Shown: positions 8,740 through 18,100, numbered from the stretch's first letter. The stretch is 64,000 bases of DNA from Thermohalobaculum sp039028795 (GCA_039028795.1 JBCCHJ010000006.1:1-64000), one strand, 5' to 3'. Made by a program: numbers and translations. The notes: generated by a model from the letters alone, not told the origin.

Positions 8740-9318
8740 TCAGCGCCCATCCCAGCGGAAGTGCCCGTGGATCTTCAGGGCGAACAGCATGTCCTCGATC
8801 TGCGGTCCAGCCCCGATATTGTGGGAAATCAACGGTATGCCCTGCGCGGTCTTCTGCGTCGTAACAATACCCATATGCGGGCGTCCATCTGCCAGCCTCC
8901 AGGTCACCACATCACCCGGCTTGAACGCCGTTGGATCACTGCTGATCGGCAAGGCCGCGCCGCGCCGCTTCAGGAAAGTCTCCAGGTTCGGCACCCGGCG
9001 GTGGTCGATATTCGTGTCCGGCCGCTTCAGGCCCCAGATTTTCGGATATCGCGAAAAATTCCGCTTCATATCCTTGTGCACGGCCTCCTGCAGGTCGACA
9101 CCCACCGCGCGATAGCTGCGGATCACCACATCGGTGCACACCCCGGTATGGGCCGGCACATCGCCCATGGGATAGGAAATCGCCACATAGGACGGGTCAT
9201 AGTAGACGCGGTGGTCTGCCCGATCCTCGGCTGCGCGGGCCAGATCCTCCAGAAATCCGGCCTTTGCCCCGGAAGATACCGCAATCAGCGCCGCTGCGGT
9301 CAGCAAAACTCGTAGCAT
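8740..9318 (-). CDS. DUF1287 domain-containing exported protein
   Basis: 192 residues from the ATG at 9318, chosen because GGAG lies 6 bases upstream and the protein then opens with a signal peptide (MLRVLLTAAALIAVSSGAKA). The remainder is a DUF1287 domain, with the family segments CTDVVIRSYR, MKRNFSRYP, NIDHRRVPNLETFL, PGDVVTWRL and SHNIG. The Cys, the HRRV and the SHNIG patterns resemble an NlpC/P60-like papain fold, so a cell-wall hydrolase role is plausible but unproven. Convergent with the TIR gene, with a gap of only 11 bases. Confidence 0.88.
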   Translation of the reverse strand: MLRVLLTAAALIAVSSGAKAGFLEDLARAAEDRADHRVYYDPSYVAISYPMGDVPAHTGVCTDVVIRSYRAVGVDLQEAVHKDMKRNFSRYPKIWGLKRPDTNIDHRRVPNLETFLKRRGAALPISSDPTAFKPGDVVTWRLADGRPHMGIVTTQKTAQGIPLISHNIGAGPQIEDMLFALKIHGHFRWDGR

Positions 9319-9422
9319 AATGGTCTCCATCGCTTCACCGCAGCATAGCACCAAGAAACGCAATTGTTTGTGCAAGTCCTGTGCATATATAAGAAAGCAG
9401 CAGTCGATCTGGAAAAATAGCC

Positions 9423-9782
9423 ATGTCAGAATACCAGCCCGAAGAAGGCGAACCGCTGATCCCGCCCTCAAGCGTGGACCATCAGTTGTACGAGGCGGTT
9501 TGCGACGCCTGCCGCACGGTGCACGACCCGGAAATCCCGGTGAATATCTTCGAATTGGGCCTGATCTATTCGATCCGTATTGCCGATGACAGCCATGTCG
9601 ACATCGATATGTCGCTGACAGCTCCGGGATGTCCGGTGGCGGGCGAGATGCCTTTATGGGTCCAGGATGCCGTCGAAATGGTGCCGGGCGTCAAATCCGT
9701 GGCGGTCGAACTGGTTTGGGACCCGCCCTGGGGGATGGAGCGGCTGTCCGAGGTTGCCCGACTGGAACTAGGGTTCATCTAA
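9423..9782 (+). CDS. sufT: SufT-type Fe-S cluster assembly protein (DUF59/MIP18)
   Basis: 119 residues with the family core VHDPEIPVNIFELGLIY, TAPGCPVAGEMP (the conserved Cys) and the C-terminal VWDPPWG. These proteins assist maturation of Fe-S proteins. In related genomes an A-type carrier gene normally follows directly; here a foreign-looking lipoprotein gene lies between sufT and the A-type gene. The sufBCDS genes are not in this window. Confidence 0.93.
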   Translation: MSEYQPEEGEPLIPPSSVDHQLYEAVCDACRTVHDPEIPVNIFELGLIYSIRIADDSHVDIDMSLTAPGCPVAGEMPLWVQDAVEMVPGVKSVAVELVWDPPWGMERLSEVARLELGFI

Positions 9783-9812
9783 ACTCGACTTCAACATCTT
9801 CCAGGAACTAAA

Positions 9813-9841
9813 TTGACGAAATCATTTTGGTGTGGTGTATT
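9813..9841 (+). promoter_or_regulatory. Likely sigma-70 promoter of the orphan lipoprotein gene
   Basis: TTGACG (9813-9818), a 17-base spacer and TGTATT (9836-9841) lie about 30 bases upstream of the ATG at 9868, with AAGGGGG (9854-9860) as ribosome site. The element indicates transcription independent of sufT. Confidence 0.5.
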
Positions 9842-9867
9842 TGTTTCTTGATTTAAGGGGGTACACC

Positions 9868-11154
9868 ATGTCTTTTAAAAACATCATTTTGAAGAAACCA
9901 GTTTGGAGACTCTGGTTAAATGCAAGTTGCGGATTACTGATCGCCGGTTGCTCGAATCTAACGGAATTGCGAGATTCAACTTTTGTTGGCGATACGTTTG
10001 ATCCATTCGTTGACGTTGACCATGAAACTCAAAGGAAAGCCGAGACTAATTCAACCGTTACTTTTGCAACAGAATATGGCTGGAAATTACGTCAGAGATA
10101 TCGCGCGGCTGTATCGAACCGAACGATCCTGCAGCGCACAACGAACTTGCCGCTGGTAGCAGCTCTTGGCGCGGCGGCGAATTTTTCCGTACGTGGGATC
10201 GCTGATCAGGCAGTGCTCGGGCTTTTGATTGGTTCCGCCGCCTTCGAGACCGGACGGCGAACCTTAACCAGCCGCCAACAGCAATCAATTCAAGCGGCCG
10301 GATCGCGGGCCGTGACGTGTATTTTGGGTCACTACACGTCCATGCGTGGGGCCGACGAAGCTGCAATTACGTATGCCAACACTCGTGGACTCGATGGTGG
10401 TGGGGGGGCAGGCAAGAAACGCAATGGCGCGCTTGCGCTAGTTTCCTTGATCTCGGAACTAAGAAGTGAGGCCCAAAACTCCGTCAACCTTCAAAACGAA
10501 CCGGCGACGTTAAGTCTGATAGAAGAAGCATTGTCTAAAGGCGGCGAGGCCGCCGTGGTCCTTAACACCGGTGGTGCATCAATGTTGTCAGCTTTCTCGG
10601 CAGTGAAAGATGTGATCGATCAAGTTCTCATCACTACCGAGGTCAACTCTGCCTCTATTTCGGCACTTTTGGCCCAAACGTTGGTGACAACTGCCACACC
10701 GATCAATCCGGCGATCGCACAGAAACTCAACTTCAGCTCTTCTCCATTTGCGCCGTTGTCGCCGGGCGTCAAGCGCAAAATGATCAAATTGGCAACTGAG
10801 ATCATTGCCGTTTATGATCTTGCTCGGGTTCTTCCAACGGACGAAGAACTGAAAAATTGTTTCGTCCAATCTAATAACTTGCCAGGGAAATTGGTCGTAG
10901 TCCCGGACGCGATTAACCTAAGCAAGACTACCAACCAACGCACGATCAATGTCTTCATCTCGGGTGGAAGACTTCCCTACAGTTCCCGTTGGATAAATGT
11001 AGTGAATGGACTACCAGCACCAAATTTAACCTATGACCAATCAGGGTCAGCAATTTTGGAATTGACTATCGCACCTAACTATACTGGAGAAGGCGTGCTT
11101 CATGTGAGTGACGGATCCGGTACCGGGCGAACAATTAATTTCAAAGTGAATTGA
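9868..11154 (+). CDS. Orphan lipoprotein of unknown family, AT-rich insertion between sufT and the A-type carrier gene
   Basis: 428 residues from the ATG at 9868 (AAGGGGG upstream). The N terminus has a lipobox, LLIAGC with Cys at residue 28, so it is probably a lipoprotein. The middle has hydrophobic stretches (LVAALGAAA, VLGLLIGSAA) and a Gly run encoded by seven consecutive G at 10402-10408; the C-terminal 100 residues look like an Ig-like beta domain (TINVFISGGRLPYSSRW...ITI-type strands). I recognise no family. Codon and base use are visibly richer in A/T than both neighbours, suggesting recent acquisition. Confidence 0.7.
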   Translation: MSFKNIILKKPVWRLWLNASCGLLIAGCSNLTELRDSTFVGDTFDPFVDVDHETQRKAETNSTVTFATEYGWKLRQRYRAAVSNRTILQRTTNLPLVAALGAAANFSVRGIADQAVLGLLIGSAAFETGRRTLTSRQQQSIQAAGSRAVTCILGHYTSMRGADEAAITYANTRGLDGGGGAGKKRNGALALVSLISELRSEAQNSVNLQNEPATLSLIEEALSKGGEAAVVLNTGGASMLSAFSAVKDVIDQVLITTEVNSASISALLAQTLVTTATPINPAIAQKLNFSSSPFAPLSPGVKRKMIKLATEIIAVYDLARVLPTDEELKNCFVQSNNLPGKLVVVPDAINLSKTTNQRTINVFISGGRLPYSSRWINVVNGLPAPNLTYDQSGSAILELTIAPNYTGEGVLHVSDGSGTGRTINFKVN

Positions 11155-11180
11155 ACTAGGCAGCGGGCTGTTTACTGCCC

Positions 11181-11209
11181 TTGAGCGGACATCCGGTTGC
11201 GCTTATGTT
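11181..11209 (+). promoter_or_regulatory. Likely promoter of the A-type Fe-S carrier gene
   Basis: TTGAGC (11181-11186), 17-base spacer, TATGTT (11204-11209), placed 30 bases before the ATG at 11239. It would let the carrier gene be expressed despite its separation from sufT by the lipoprotein gene. Confidence 0.45.
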
Positions 11210-11238
11210 AGAACTCAATGAACCGCATGAGGCAGTCT

Positions 11239-11589
11239 ATGTTCGGTGTTCCTGGAACTGACCCTGTTACCCTCACACCAGCCGCCATCAAGCGGATCAA
11301 CAAGCTGATGGACGGCTCGGACGTGAAGGGTCTGCGCATCGGCATCAAAAAAGGTGGTTGCGCGGGCATGGAGTACACCATGGAGCACGCCACCGAGATT
11401 GGCGAACATGACGCTGTTGTCGAAAAGGAAGGCGCCCGGGTGATGATTGCCCCGATGGCGCAAATGTTTCTGATTGGCACGGAAATTGACTATCAGACCT
11501 CGCTGCTGGAATCCGGCTTTGTGTTCAACAACCCGAACGTGTCGGAATCCTGCGGCTGCGGTGAATCCATCAAATTCGAAGGTATGTGA
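11239..11589 (+). CDS. IscA/HesB-family A-type Fe-S carrier protein
   Basis: 116 residues with the three family cysteines: GGCAGMEY and the C-terminal ESCGCGESI. Such proteins hold Fe-S clusters and pass them to target enzymes. The ATG at 11239 has GAGG 6 bases upstream; a longer start at 11218 would add seven atypical residues. The stop codon overlaps the start of the next gene by one base (TGATG), indicating translational coupling. Whether it is SufA, ErpA or IscA cannot be decided from sequence alone. Confidence 0.93.
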   Translation: MFGVPGTDPVTLTPAAIKRINKLMDGSDVKGLRIGIKKGGCAGMEYTMEHATEIGEHDAVVEKEGARVMIAPMAQMFLIGTEIDYQTSLLESGFVFNNPNVSESCGCGESIKFEGM

Positions 11590-11945
11590 TGCGTCGGCGG
11601 CCCCGTCCACCGGGGACGCAGCTCGCCCGTGCGGGCGAACGCACGCTGATTCTGACCGCCGACAAACCAGTGCCAGAGGTCAGGTTCCGCGCGTCCTCTT
11701 TGGCAGATGATCCCAAGGGCCGGGTCGAGATCGACCGCGGCAGCGGTCCAGAGGTGCAGGAACTGGGCACCGAGGTTCGGATCGACGGCACTGGTCTGGT
11801 CGCGGTTTCGATTGTACCTGAAGCCGACACGGCCATCACGTTTCTGCCGGCCGAACAACCTGGCAATTGGCCCTTCATGATCGGCGGTATGATCCTGCTT
11901 GCCGCCGCCTCGCTTTGGACATTGTACGACTTCCTGGGGGGCTGA
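11589..11945 (+). CDS. Small protein with C-terminal membrane anchor, unknown function
   Basis: 118 residues. The N-terminal 85 residues are charged and predicted beta-rich (TLILTADKPVPEVRFRASS, GRVEIDRG); a single hydrophobic helix (about 95-115, FMIGGMILLAAASLWTLY) anchors the C terminus. Starts at the ATG overlapping the preceding stop by one base, or at the GTG three bases earlier. Its place after an Fe-S carrier gene and before a TfoX-like gene gives no clear functional clue. Confidence 0.65.
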   Translation: MRRRPRPPGTQLARAGERTLILTADKPVPEVRFRASSLADDPKGRVEIDRGSGPEVQELGTEVRIDGTGLVAVSIVPEADTAITFLPAEQPGNWPFMIGGMILLAAASLWTLYDFLGG

Positions 11946-12341
11946 GTGGCGTTATCGGCCGAGTATCGCGAATATCTGCAGGACCTTTTCGCAGGTGTCG
12001 GCCCGATCCGGATCAAACGCATGTTTGGCGGCGCCGGGGTCTATCTGGACGATGCCTGTTTCGCGATCGTTCTAGGCGGCGAAGAAATCCTGATGCGCGG
12101 CGATGCGGATATCGGCCCAAAATACGAGGCCGAAGGCAGCACTCAGTGGGTTTACGAAAACGAACGGCGCGGCCCGGTTGCCATGCCCTATTGGCGCCTG
12201 CCCGACAGCGCCCAGGACGATCCGGACGAGGCCGCCGTCTGGGCGCGGCTGTCCTTGGAACCCGCGCGCAAGGCCGCCGCAGAAAGGGCTGCCACCAAAG
12301 CAAGGCGGGCGGCCAAGAAAGCGAAATCGGAACGTGCCTAA
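11946..12341 (+). CDS. TfoX/Sxy N-terminal domain protein
   Basis: 131 residues starting at a GTG directly after the previous stop. It contains the TfoX N-terminal domain (residues about 5-100: RIKRMFGGAGVYLD, FAIVLGGEEILMRGD, MPYWRLPD) and a short Ala/Lys/Arg-rich tail that may bind nucleic acid. TfoX proteins are linked with natural competence in gammaproteobacteria, but single-domain versions are widespread and their role here is unknown. Confidence 0.9.
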   Translation: MALSAEYREYLQDLFAGVGPIRIKRMFGGAGVYLDDACFAIVLGGEEILMRGDADIGPKYEAEGSTQWVYENERRGPVAMPYWRLPDSAQDDPDEAAVWARLSLEPARKAAAERAATKARRAAKKAKSERA

Positions 12342-12723
12342 GGAATTTCTGATCAAAGCCGGGGAAAAGAAGCGGGTTCTGTGGGTGTTTTCCTCCTCGA
12401 TACCAGGGACGCCCAGGTTCAAGGCCGGAGCCGTTGACGGCGGAGAGGTCACAGGAAAGGTCGAAGTCGCACGCCGTCGCTGGTTCGAGTGGCAGCGTGA
12501 AAACGTCGATCTGCATCCCAGAAATGTCTTTGAAAAAGGCTTTTCGGATGCCGATTATCGGATCTATGTGACCCCGGATCGCGACACCCGGATCATCTTC
12601 GAAACCCGCCACATGCGGGCAGAGCTCTATTTCAGAATTCTTGCGGCAGTGCTGATCCTTGGCTTGATCAGTGGGGTCACTGCATGGATATTCGCGGACC
12701 CTGCCACGCCTTCACAAAACTAA
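12334..12723 (+). CDS. Small protein with C-terminal membrane helix, unknown function
   Basis: 129 residues from a GTG (12334) overlapping the end of the TfoX-like gene by 8 bases. No ATG is available until very late in the frame. The soluble part (PRFKAGAVDGGEVTG...DADYRIYVTPDRDTR) precedes one hydrophobic helix near the C terminus (ILAAVLILGLISGVTAWIF). Unrecognised; likely translated with its neighbours as part of a run ending in tpiA. Confidence 0.6.
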   Translation: MPKEFLIKAGEKKRVLWVFSSSIPGTPRFKAGAVDGGEVTGKVEVARRRWFEWQRENVDLHPRNVFEKGFSDADYRIYVTPDRDTRIIFETRHMRAELYFRILAAVLILGLISGVTAWIFADPATPSQN

Positions 12724-12733
12724 GGATCCGCAT

Positions 12734-13477
12734 ATGACACGTCGCAAACTGGCCGCCGGCAATTGGAAGATGAACGGCCTGGAAAGCTCGATGGCCGAGC
12801 TGAAGGCCATGATCGATGGCGCAGGCAGTCCAAATTGCGATGTCTTGATCTGCCCCCCGGCGACTCTGATTACAGGTTTTGCCGCAGCCGCAAGTGGATC
12901 GGCGGTATCGATCGGTGGCCAGGACTGCCACGCGAACGCGTCGGGCGCGCATACCGGCGATATCTCAGCCGAAATGATCGCCGATGCCGGCGGGACAGCA
13001 GTGATCGTCGGGCATTCCGAAAGACGCACCGACCATGGCGAAAGCGATGCCGACATCAATGCGAAGGCTCAGGCGGCCTGGCGGGCCGGATTGATCGCTA
13101 TCATCTGTTGCGGCGAGCCCGAGGCGCAACGTGATGCCGGCAACGCCATCGATGTGGTCACGGATCAATTGGCGGCATCGATCCCAGAGGGCGCAACGGC
13201 GGCGAATACAGTCGTCGCCTATGAACCTATCTGGGCAATCGGAACGGGCCGCACCCCGACAAACGAAGACATCGCCGCGATGCACGATGCAATCCGGGCA
13301 CATTTGGCGCCACGGTTCAGCGATGCGGAAGACATGCGCGTTCTCTATGGCGGGTCGGTCAAACCCGGGAATGCCGCCGAGATCTTTGCGGTATCGAATG
13401 TCGATGGTGGATTGGTTGGCGGCGCGTCCCTGAAGGCGTCAGACTTTCTGGGGATCGTCGCCGCCGCATCTGCCTGA
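12734..13477 (+). CDS. tpiA: Triosephosphate isomerase
   Basis: 247 residues, the standard TIM-barrel length. It interconverts glyceraldehyde-3-phosphate and dihydroxyacetone phosphate. Catalytic residues are seen in order: AGNWKMNG (Lys), IVGHSERR (His), AYEPIWAIGTG (Glu and mobile loop), and LYGGSVKPGN (phosphate binding). ATG at 12734 is preceded by AAGGA. It ends at a G/C-rich palindrome shared with the convergent helix-hairpin-helix gene. Confidence 0.98.
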   Translation: MTRRKLAAGNWKMNGLESSMAELKAMIDGAGSPNCDVLICPPATLITGFAAAASGSAVSIGGQDCHANASGAHTGDISAEMIADAGGTAVIVGHSERRTDHGESDADINAKAQAAWRAGLIAIICCGEPEAQRDAGNAIDVVTDQLAASIPEGATAANTVVAYEPIWAIGTGRTPTNEDIAAMHDAIRAHLAPRFSDAEDMRVLYGGSVKPGNAAEIFAVSNVDGGLVGGASLKASDFLGIVAAASA

Positions 13478-13480
13478 AGC

Positions 13481-13503
13481 GTAGGGCGGGCTTCAGCCCG
13501 CCC
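13481..13503. repeat. Dispersed G/C palindrome, copy 1, acting as a probable convergent terminator
   Basis: GTA followed by GGGCGGGCT (13484-13492), TC loop, AGCCCGCCC (13495-13503). It sits between convergent tpiA and the helix-hairpin-helix gene. Related palindromes occur at 32011-32034, 32052-32076 and 41012-41035. Confidence 0.8.
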
Positions 13504-13508
13504 ATGCC

Positions 13509-14165
13509 TTAAGCCATCAGTGTCTTGGCCTGCCCCACCCAGTCATCGCGGAAGCAGCGGCCTTTGAACGAAGAAAGGCTGTCATCAACCCAGGCAAGAT
13601 CGGCCTCTTTGAACTTGGCAAGCTGATTGAACCGGTAAATGCCAAGCGCGTTCAGCTGCTTTTCAAGGCCAGGTCCAACCCCTTTGATCAGTTTCAGATC
13701 ATCGGCATCCGCCGGGGCTTTGGCCAACAGGCCCTTTGGTTTGGCAAGCACGGCCTCGTCCGCGACTGTCGCCGATTCAGCGGTCTCGGCTGGCTTTGCT
13801 GTTGGTTTCTTTTCCGTATTGGCCGGTGTCACGGCCTTCACGGGCGCTGCTTTTGGCGCGGCTACGGGGGCAGGTTTCGCTTCCACCACCGGGGCAGGTT
13901 TTGCTTCCGCCACCGGGGCTGCCCGGGGCTCCACGCGTTCATGCGCAACTGGCGCTGCTTTCTTGGCAGGTTCGGGCGCGGTCTTTTTGACCTTTATCGG
14001 TGCATCCGCTTTCGCAGGTGATTTACCGCTTAAGTCCACCATCTGACCAAATCGCCACTCCACCCCAAAAAGCGGTGCCGTCGGAAAGAAAGAGATCCAA
14101 AATTCAAACGCATCCCGGGGTGGTTTCATCCAGGCCTCTAAAGTCTGCTCGTCAGGGGCAAACAT
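13509..14165 (-). CDS. Helix-hairpin-helix protein with Pro/Ala/Lys-rich linker
   Basis: 218 residues. Residues 1-42 form an aromatic segment (EAWMKPPRDAFEFWISFFPTAPLFG); residues 45-145 are a low-complexity Ala/Pro/Lys linker with imperfect repeats of EAKPAPV; residues about 150-218 carry a helix-hairpin-helix-like domain (DDLKLIKGVGPGLEKQLNALGI...FKGRCFRDDWVGQAK). The same C-terminal domain is appended to NuoE and some ribosomal proteins in Rhodobacterales. Function unknown; DNA binding is possible but not shown. A 21-base palindrome lies 43 bases upstream of the start. Confidence 0.75.
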   Translation of the reverse strand: MFAPDEQTLEAWMKPPRDAFEFWISFFPTAPLFGVEWRFGQMVDLSGKSPAKADAPIKVKKTAPEPAKKAAPVAHERVEPRAAPVAEAKPAPVVEAKPAPVAAPKAAPVKAVTPANTEKKPTAKPAETAESATVADEAVLAKPKGLLAKAPADADDLKLIKGVGPGLEKQLNALGIYRFNQLAKFKEADLAWVDDSLSSFKGRCFRDDWVGQAKTLMA

Positions 14166-14208
14166 GGCTCTACCTCATTTGTTGCAGTTGCGGTGTAATT
14201 ACGCTTAT

Positions 14209-14229
14209 TTATGTTGCAATGCAACATAA
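14209..14229. promoter_or_regulatory. Perfect inverted repeat, probable operator upstream of the helix-hairpin-helix gene
   Basis: Arms TTATGTTGCA (14209-14218) and TGCAACATAA (14220-14229) are exact complements around one central base. The site lies between divergent genes, 43 bases from the leftward start and 70 from gluQ. The TGCA-rich core recalls sites of the PhaR type that control storage-granule genes in related bacteria, but that link is only a guess. Confidence 0.6.
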
Positions 14230-14299
14230 TCCGTATGCGACGCGAGCCCTGCACCAGGCTTGATTGACATGCGCGACCTGGGCCATGTCATCCTCCATC

Positions 14300-15151
14300 A
14301 TGGTGATCGAACGATTTGCTCCCAGTCCGACTGGCCTGCTGCATCTGGGCCATGCCTTTTCAGCGTGGTGCGGTTGGACGGCGGCGCAAGAGGCAGGCGG
14401 CCGCTTTCTGCTGCGGATCGAGGATTTGGACACCGGCCGTGTTCGACAGGAATACGAAGATGCAATCTTTCGGGATCTGACGTGGTTGGGCCTCGATTGG
14501 CCGGAAGATGTCCTTCGCCAATCGACGCGGCGGGCCGCTTATGAAACCGCCCTGGCGGATTTCGCCGCGCGCAAGCTGACTTACCGGTGCACCTGCACGC
14601 GGCGCGACATTCGCGAGGCGATGTCCGCCCCCCAGGAAAACACTGGCCCCGATGGACCGGTCTATCCCGGTACCTGTCGTGGAAAACCGGTTCCGGCGGA
14701 TCAGCCCCATGCGATCCGTTTAGACATGGACGCCGCCATCGCAGCTTTGGGCGGCGTCGAACAGGTCAACGCGATAACCTATCAGGAAATTGGCGACGGG
14801 GCGCCAGAGACTGGTCAGATTGCCCTGAATGCTGACTGGCTGCGCAAAAATGTCGGCGATTTCGTCCTTGGCCGCCGCGATGGTGCCCTGGCCTATCATC
14901 TTGCTGTCGTGATCGATGACGCCTTCCAAAACATCACCCACATCACCCGTGGTGCGGATCTGGTGCCCGCGACGCCGATCCACCGGCTTTTGCAGGCGCT
15001 TCTGGATCTGCCGACGCCCGTCTATCGCCATCACCGGCTAATCCGGGATAGCGCCGGGAAACGTTTGGCGAAACGCGATGATGCCCGGTCGATCGCGGCT
15101 TATCGTGATCAGGGTTTGTCCCCAGCCGAGGTTCTTGCGCTGACGGCTTAG
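14300..15151 (+). CDS. gluQ: Glutamyl-Q tRNA(Asp) synthetase
   Basis: 283 residues from the ATG at 14300 (GTG at 14303 is also possible). A shortened glutamyl-tRNA synthetase lacking the anticodon domain, which attaches Glu to queuosine-34 of tRNA-Asp. HIGH-like motif in FAPSPTGLLHLGH, zinc site Cys-x-Cys (YRCTC) with later Tyr-x3-Cys (YPGTC), RIEDLD, and KMSKS-like KRLAKRD. Its stop overlaps the convergent YhdP-like gene by 4 bases. Functionally downstream of tgt, which is also in this window. Confidence 0.95.
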   Translation: MVIERFAPSPTGLLHLGHAFSAWCGWTAAQEAGGRFLLRIEDLDTGRVRQEYEDAIFRDLTWLGLDWPEDVLRQSTRRAAYETALADFAARKLTYRCTCTRRDIREAMSAPQENTGPDGPVYPGTCRGKPVPADQPHAIRLDMDAAIAALGGVEQVNAITYQEIGDGAPETGQIALNADWLRKNVGDFVLGRRDGALAYHLAVVIDDAFQNITHITRGADLVPATPIHRLLQALLDLPTPVYRHHRLIRDSAGKRLAKRDDARSIAAYRDQGLSPAEVLALTA

Positions 15152-18100
15152 CGGTCTTCGCGTTCGTCGAACTCGCGTTCAGGCCCGCCGCTCGGGTCGC
15201 CCCGGCCAGTGAAGACCCTGCGCAGGAGGCCCGGCGTCAGGATCGACAACGGATTGATCGAAAAATTCGGGTCCCGCATCTGTCCTTTCAACGTGAAGGT
15301 CATCGCCAAAAGCCCTTCGCCTTCGCCGCCCAGAAGATCACCCAGCAATGGAATATCGTTCAACGCACCGGTCAATGCATATGCCGGCGACATAACGCCG
15401 ACCATGTCCAGCAGTTCGCTGTCTTCATCCAATGTGCCGTTCAGCTTCAGGCCCAACATCGGGCTTACGGCAATCGCATCGGTCAAGGTCACGACGCCGC
15501 CATCATAGGAAAACGGCACCCAGATCTTGCGGAATCCGATCCCTTCGTTCGAGACGACCTCTTCAGCGTCCTCCAGCCCGCCGCCCCGCAGAACCTCGCG
15601 AAACGTGGCTTTTGACCGGACGCGGACGTTTTCGATCCGCAACTGGCCTATCAGGTCAGGCTCTTCGCGTTTGCCCAATTCCGCCCGCAGGAACAAAGTT
15701 CCTCCACGGGCATCGCGATAAAGATCTGCCGCCCGCAGCGCTTCGCCTGCATCGGGGCTGGTCAGCACAATTCCACCGGATCCGTCGGCTTTGATATCCA
15801 GGCCGATCTTAACCGGTGCGCGTTCGGCCAGATTGCCTTCAATTTCGCCCTCTAACGCGCCTGCATTGTCTCGAACCAAAGCGCCTTTGGCGCCGGTCAG
15901 GACAAGCTTTTCACCGATCCGCAACTGGCGGACATCCAGGTTTAGCAGAATCGGATCCTTCGACCGCTCATCGCGGTCACCTGCCCCTTCTAGTCGTTGG
16001 GTCACATCCAACATACGCCCCGTAATCCAGATTTCCGGAACGCCGTCCGCCCCAAAGCGAATGTTTGCACCAACGTCCATTTGTCCAGGCATTTTCACCT
16101 GATCGAACCGGGCTTCGGCGATACCGCCATCTTCAGTCATTTGGATCGATCCAGAGGCCTTCAGAGATTCGGTATCCAAAGAAAGGCTCTCGATGGACGG
16201 GCCGTCTTTCATGGCCCCTGATATTTTCAGCTGGCCGCGCTGCCCCTTCTTCTTTGTCCAATCCAGCGCTGTAATCTCGATCCGTGCCTTGGCCAGATCG
16301 GCATCCAACAGGAACGTTGCAGGCGCTGATCCTTCTTGTCCCACGCTTAAATTGAACGCTGCAGACCCTTCGAACGGAAGGTCTTCAACGCCAATCCGGC
16401 TCAACAACTCGGGCGTCAACTGACCTTTCAGATCGACGCTGCGCTTAACGCCGCCGTCTCCGTAGTTTTCCCGCCAAGCCAGATCGACGGGCGCACCATC
16501 AATGCTTGCCTTGCCCTTCAGCTCCATCCGGTTGATATCCGCACTCAGGTCCAGCCGCTTGGCACGGACCTCTGCGGGCTCTGCGTCGCCGATCGGAAAG
16601 GTGGTTTTCACATCCAGTAGTTGCGCTTTCGCCTTTGCATTTACATCCGCGACGCGCAGATCGCTGATCAGTGGAAAATTCAGATCCGCCTTGACGGTTG
16701 ATTGGCCACCAATCGTATCCAGTTTCAGCCCCAGCTTTGTCAGCAGACTAAGCGGCTTTTGATTGATCAAAGCCGCCACGGCTTGTGAAGGGCCTCGCGC
16801 CGAAATCTCGATATCCGCAGGTGTCACAAAGCCTTCGAAATCGCTGATCACCAGCCGCGATCCGGCCAGGCTTAGGCTTTGACCTTTCGTCGGTGTTACC
16901 TGGCCTTCGGCCATGTCCAGATGCAGCTCGCTCAGATTGACAAAGGCCCGGCCAGAGGCATTTTGGATCGGACTCATGCCCTCGATATATGTCGAGTCCA
17001 AAGCCGAGTATCCGAACGCGATATCAAGAACCGGCTCGCCTTTGCCAAGACGAACCTGTGCGATCAAATCATCAATCGTGGCCCGGGTGATATTCTCTGC
17101 AACCCAGGTCCGCGCATTTTTTGCCGCGTCCAGGGGCCAATGGGCGATCAGCTCTTCAACGCTCATTTCCGGGATCTGAACCCGCAAATCTGTGACCGCA
17201 CCTTCGTCATTCTGTCGAACCTGACCATTGATCTGCGCGACCAACCCATCCCGGCCGATCCAGCTATCTGTCAGAACCACGCGGGCGGGACCCGGCTCCC
17301 AACGCAGCGCAAACTGGCCGTCGTCAAACTCGATCTGTTTTTCAAACAACTCGGGTTGGTCCAGCGCGACCCGTTTGATGCCGATCTGCACCGAGACACC
17401 AGGCGGTGCATCTGGGTCTGACCGGTCCAGACGCGCCAATGCATCGATCTCTGCATCGATGCCCGTGGCGGCAAACCGGCCATGGTCGACAATCAAACCG
17501 CCCTCAGGGTCCAGCAGGAATCGCAACAGAATCTGATCGAACGGCAGTTCCGGCTCCAACCCGCGAATGACGCCATCTTCTGCGACCAGTTCGCCCACTA
17601 GGGCGGCAATCCCGCCCCGTTCGTCAAAGCTCGCCTGCATGGCGCCTTCGATCGTGGCGCCGAAGGCTTTCATCCAGCCCAGCGCCGGCAATTGGTTTGC
17701 CAGTTCGGTCGTATCCAGCCGGCCAAAACTGGCCCTTGCCTTGGTGACACCGGTTCCACGACGCCGCTCTGCCACCACGCGCAACGATGCCCCAGGCGTG
17801 CCCGACCGAATGTCGTCCACCTGCAGAATCGCCGTCGCGCCGTCTGCATTGCGGGTGATCCGAAGATCGGCGTCTTGGGTCGACCAAGTACCACCATCCA
17901 ACCGGTCGTCGTAGATCAGATTGGCACCGATGATTTCGATCAACTGCAGCTCAGCCAGTTCCGGCGCGTTGTCCTTGTCGCCGACAAAGTTGTCGATCAA
18001 TGACGTGATCGCATCCAGACCGTCGGATGTCGTGCTGCCGCCATCGGCAACCGCCAGGTCAATCCCCGCTTGTTGTCCCAGACCAAATCGGATGCGGCCA

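Noticed and set aside
11155..11180. Weak hairpin (GGCAG/CTGCC) after the orphan lipoprotein gene as a terminator
   Set aside because: The stem is only five bases and no T-run follows.
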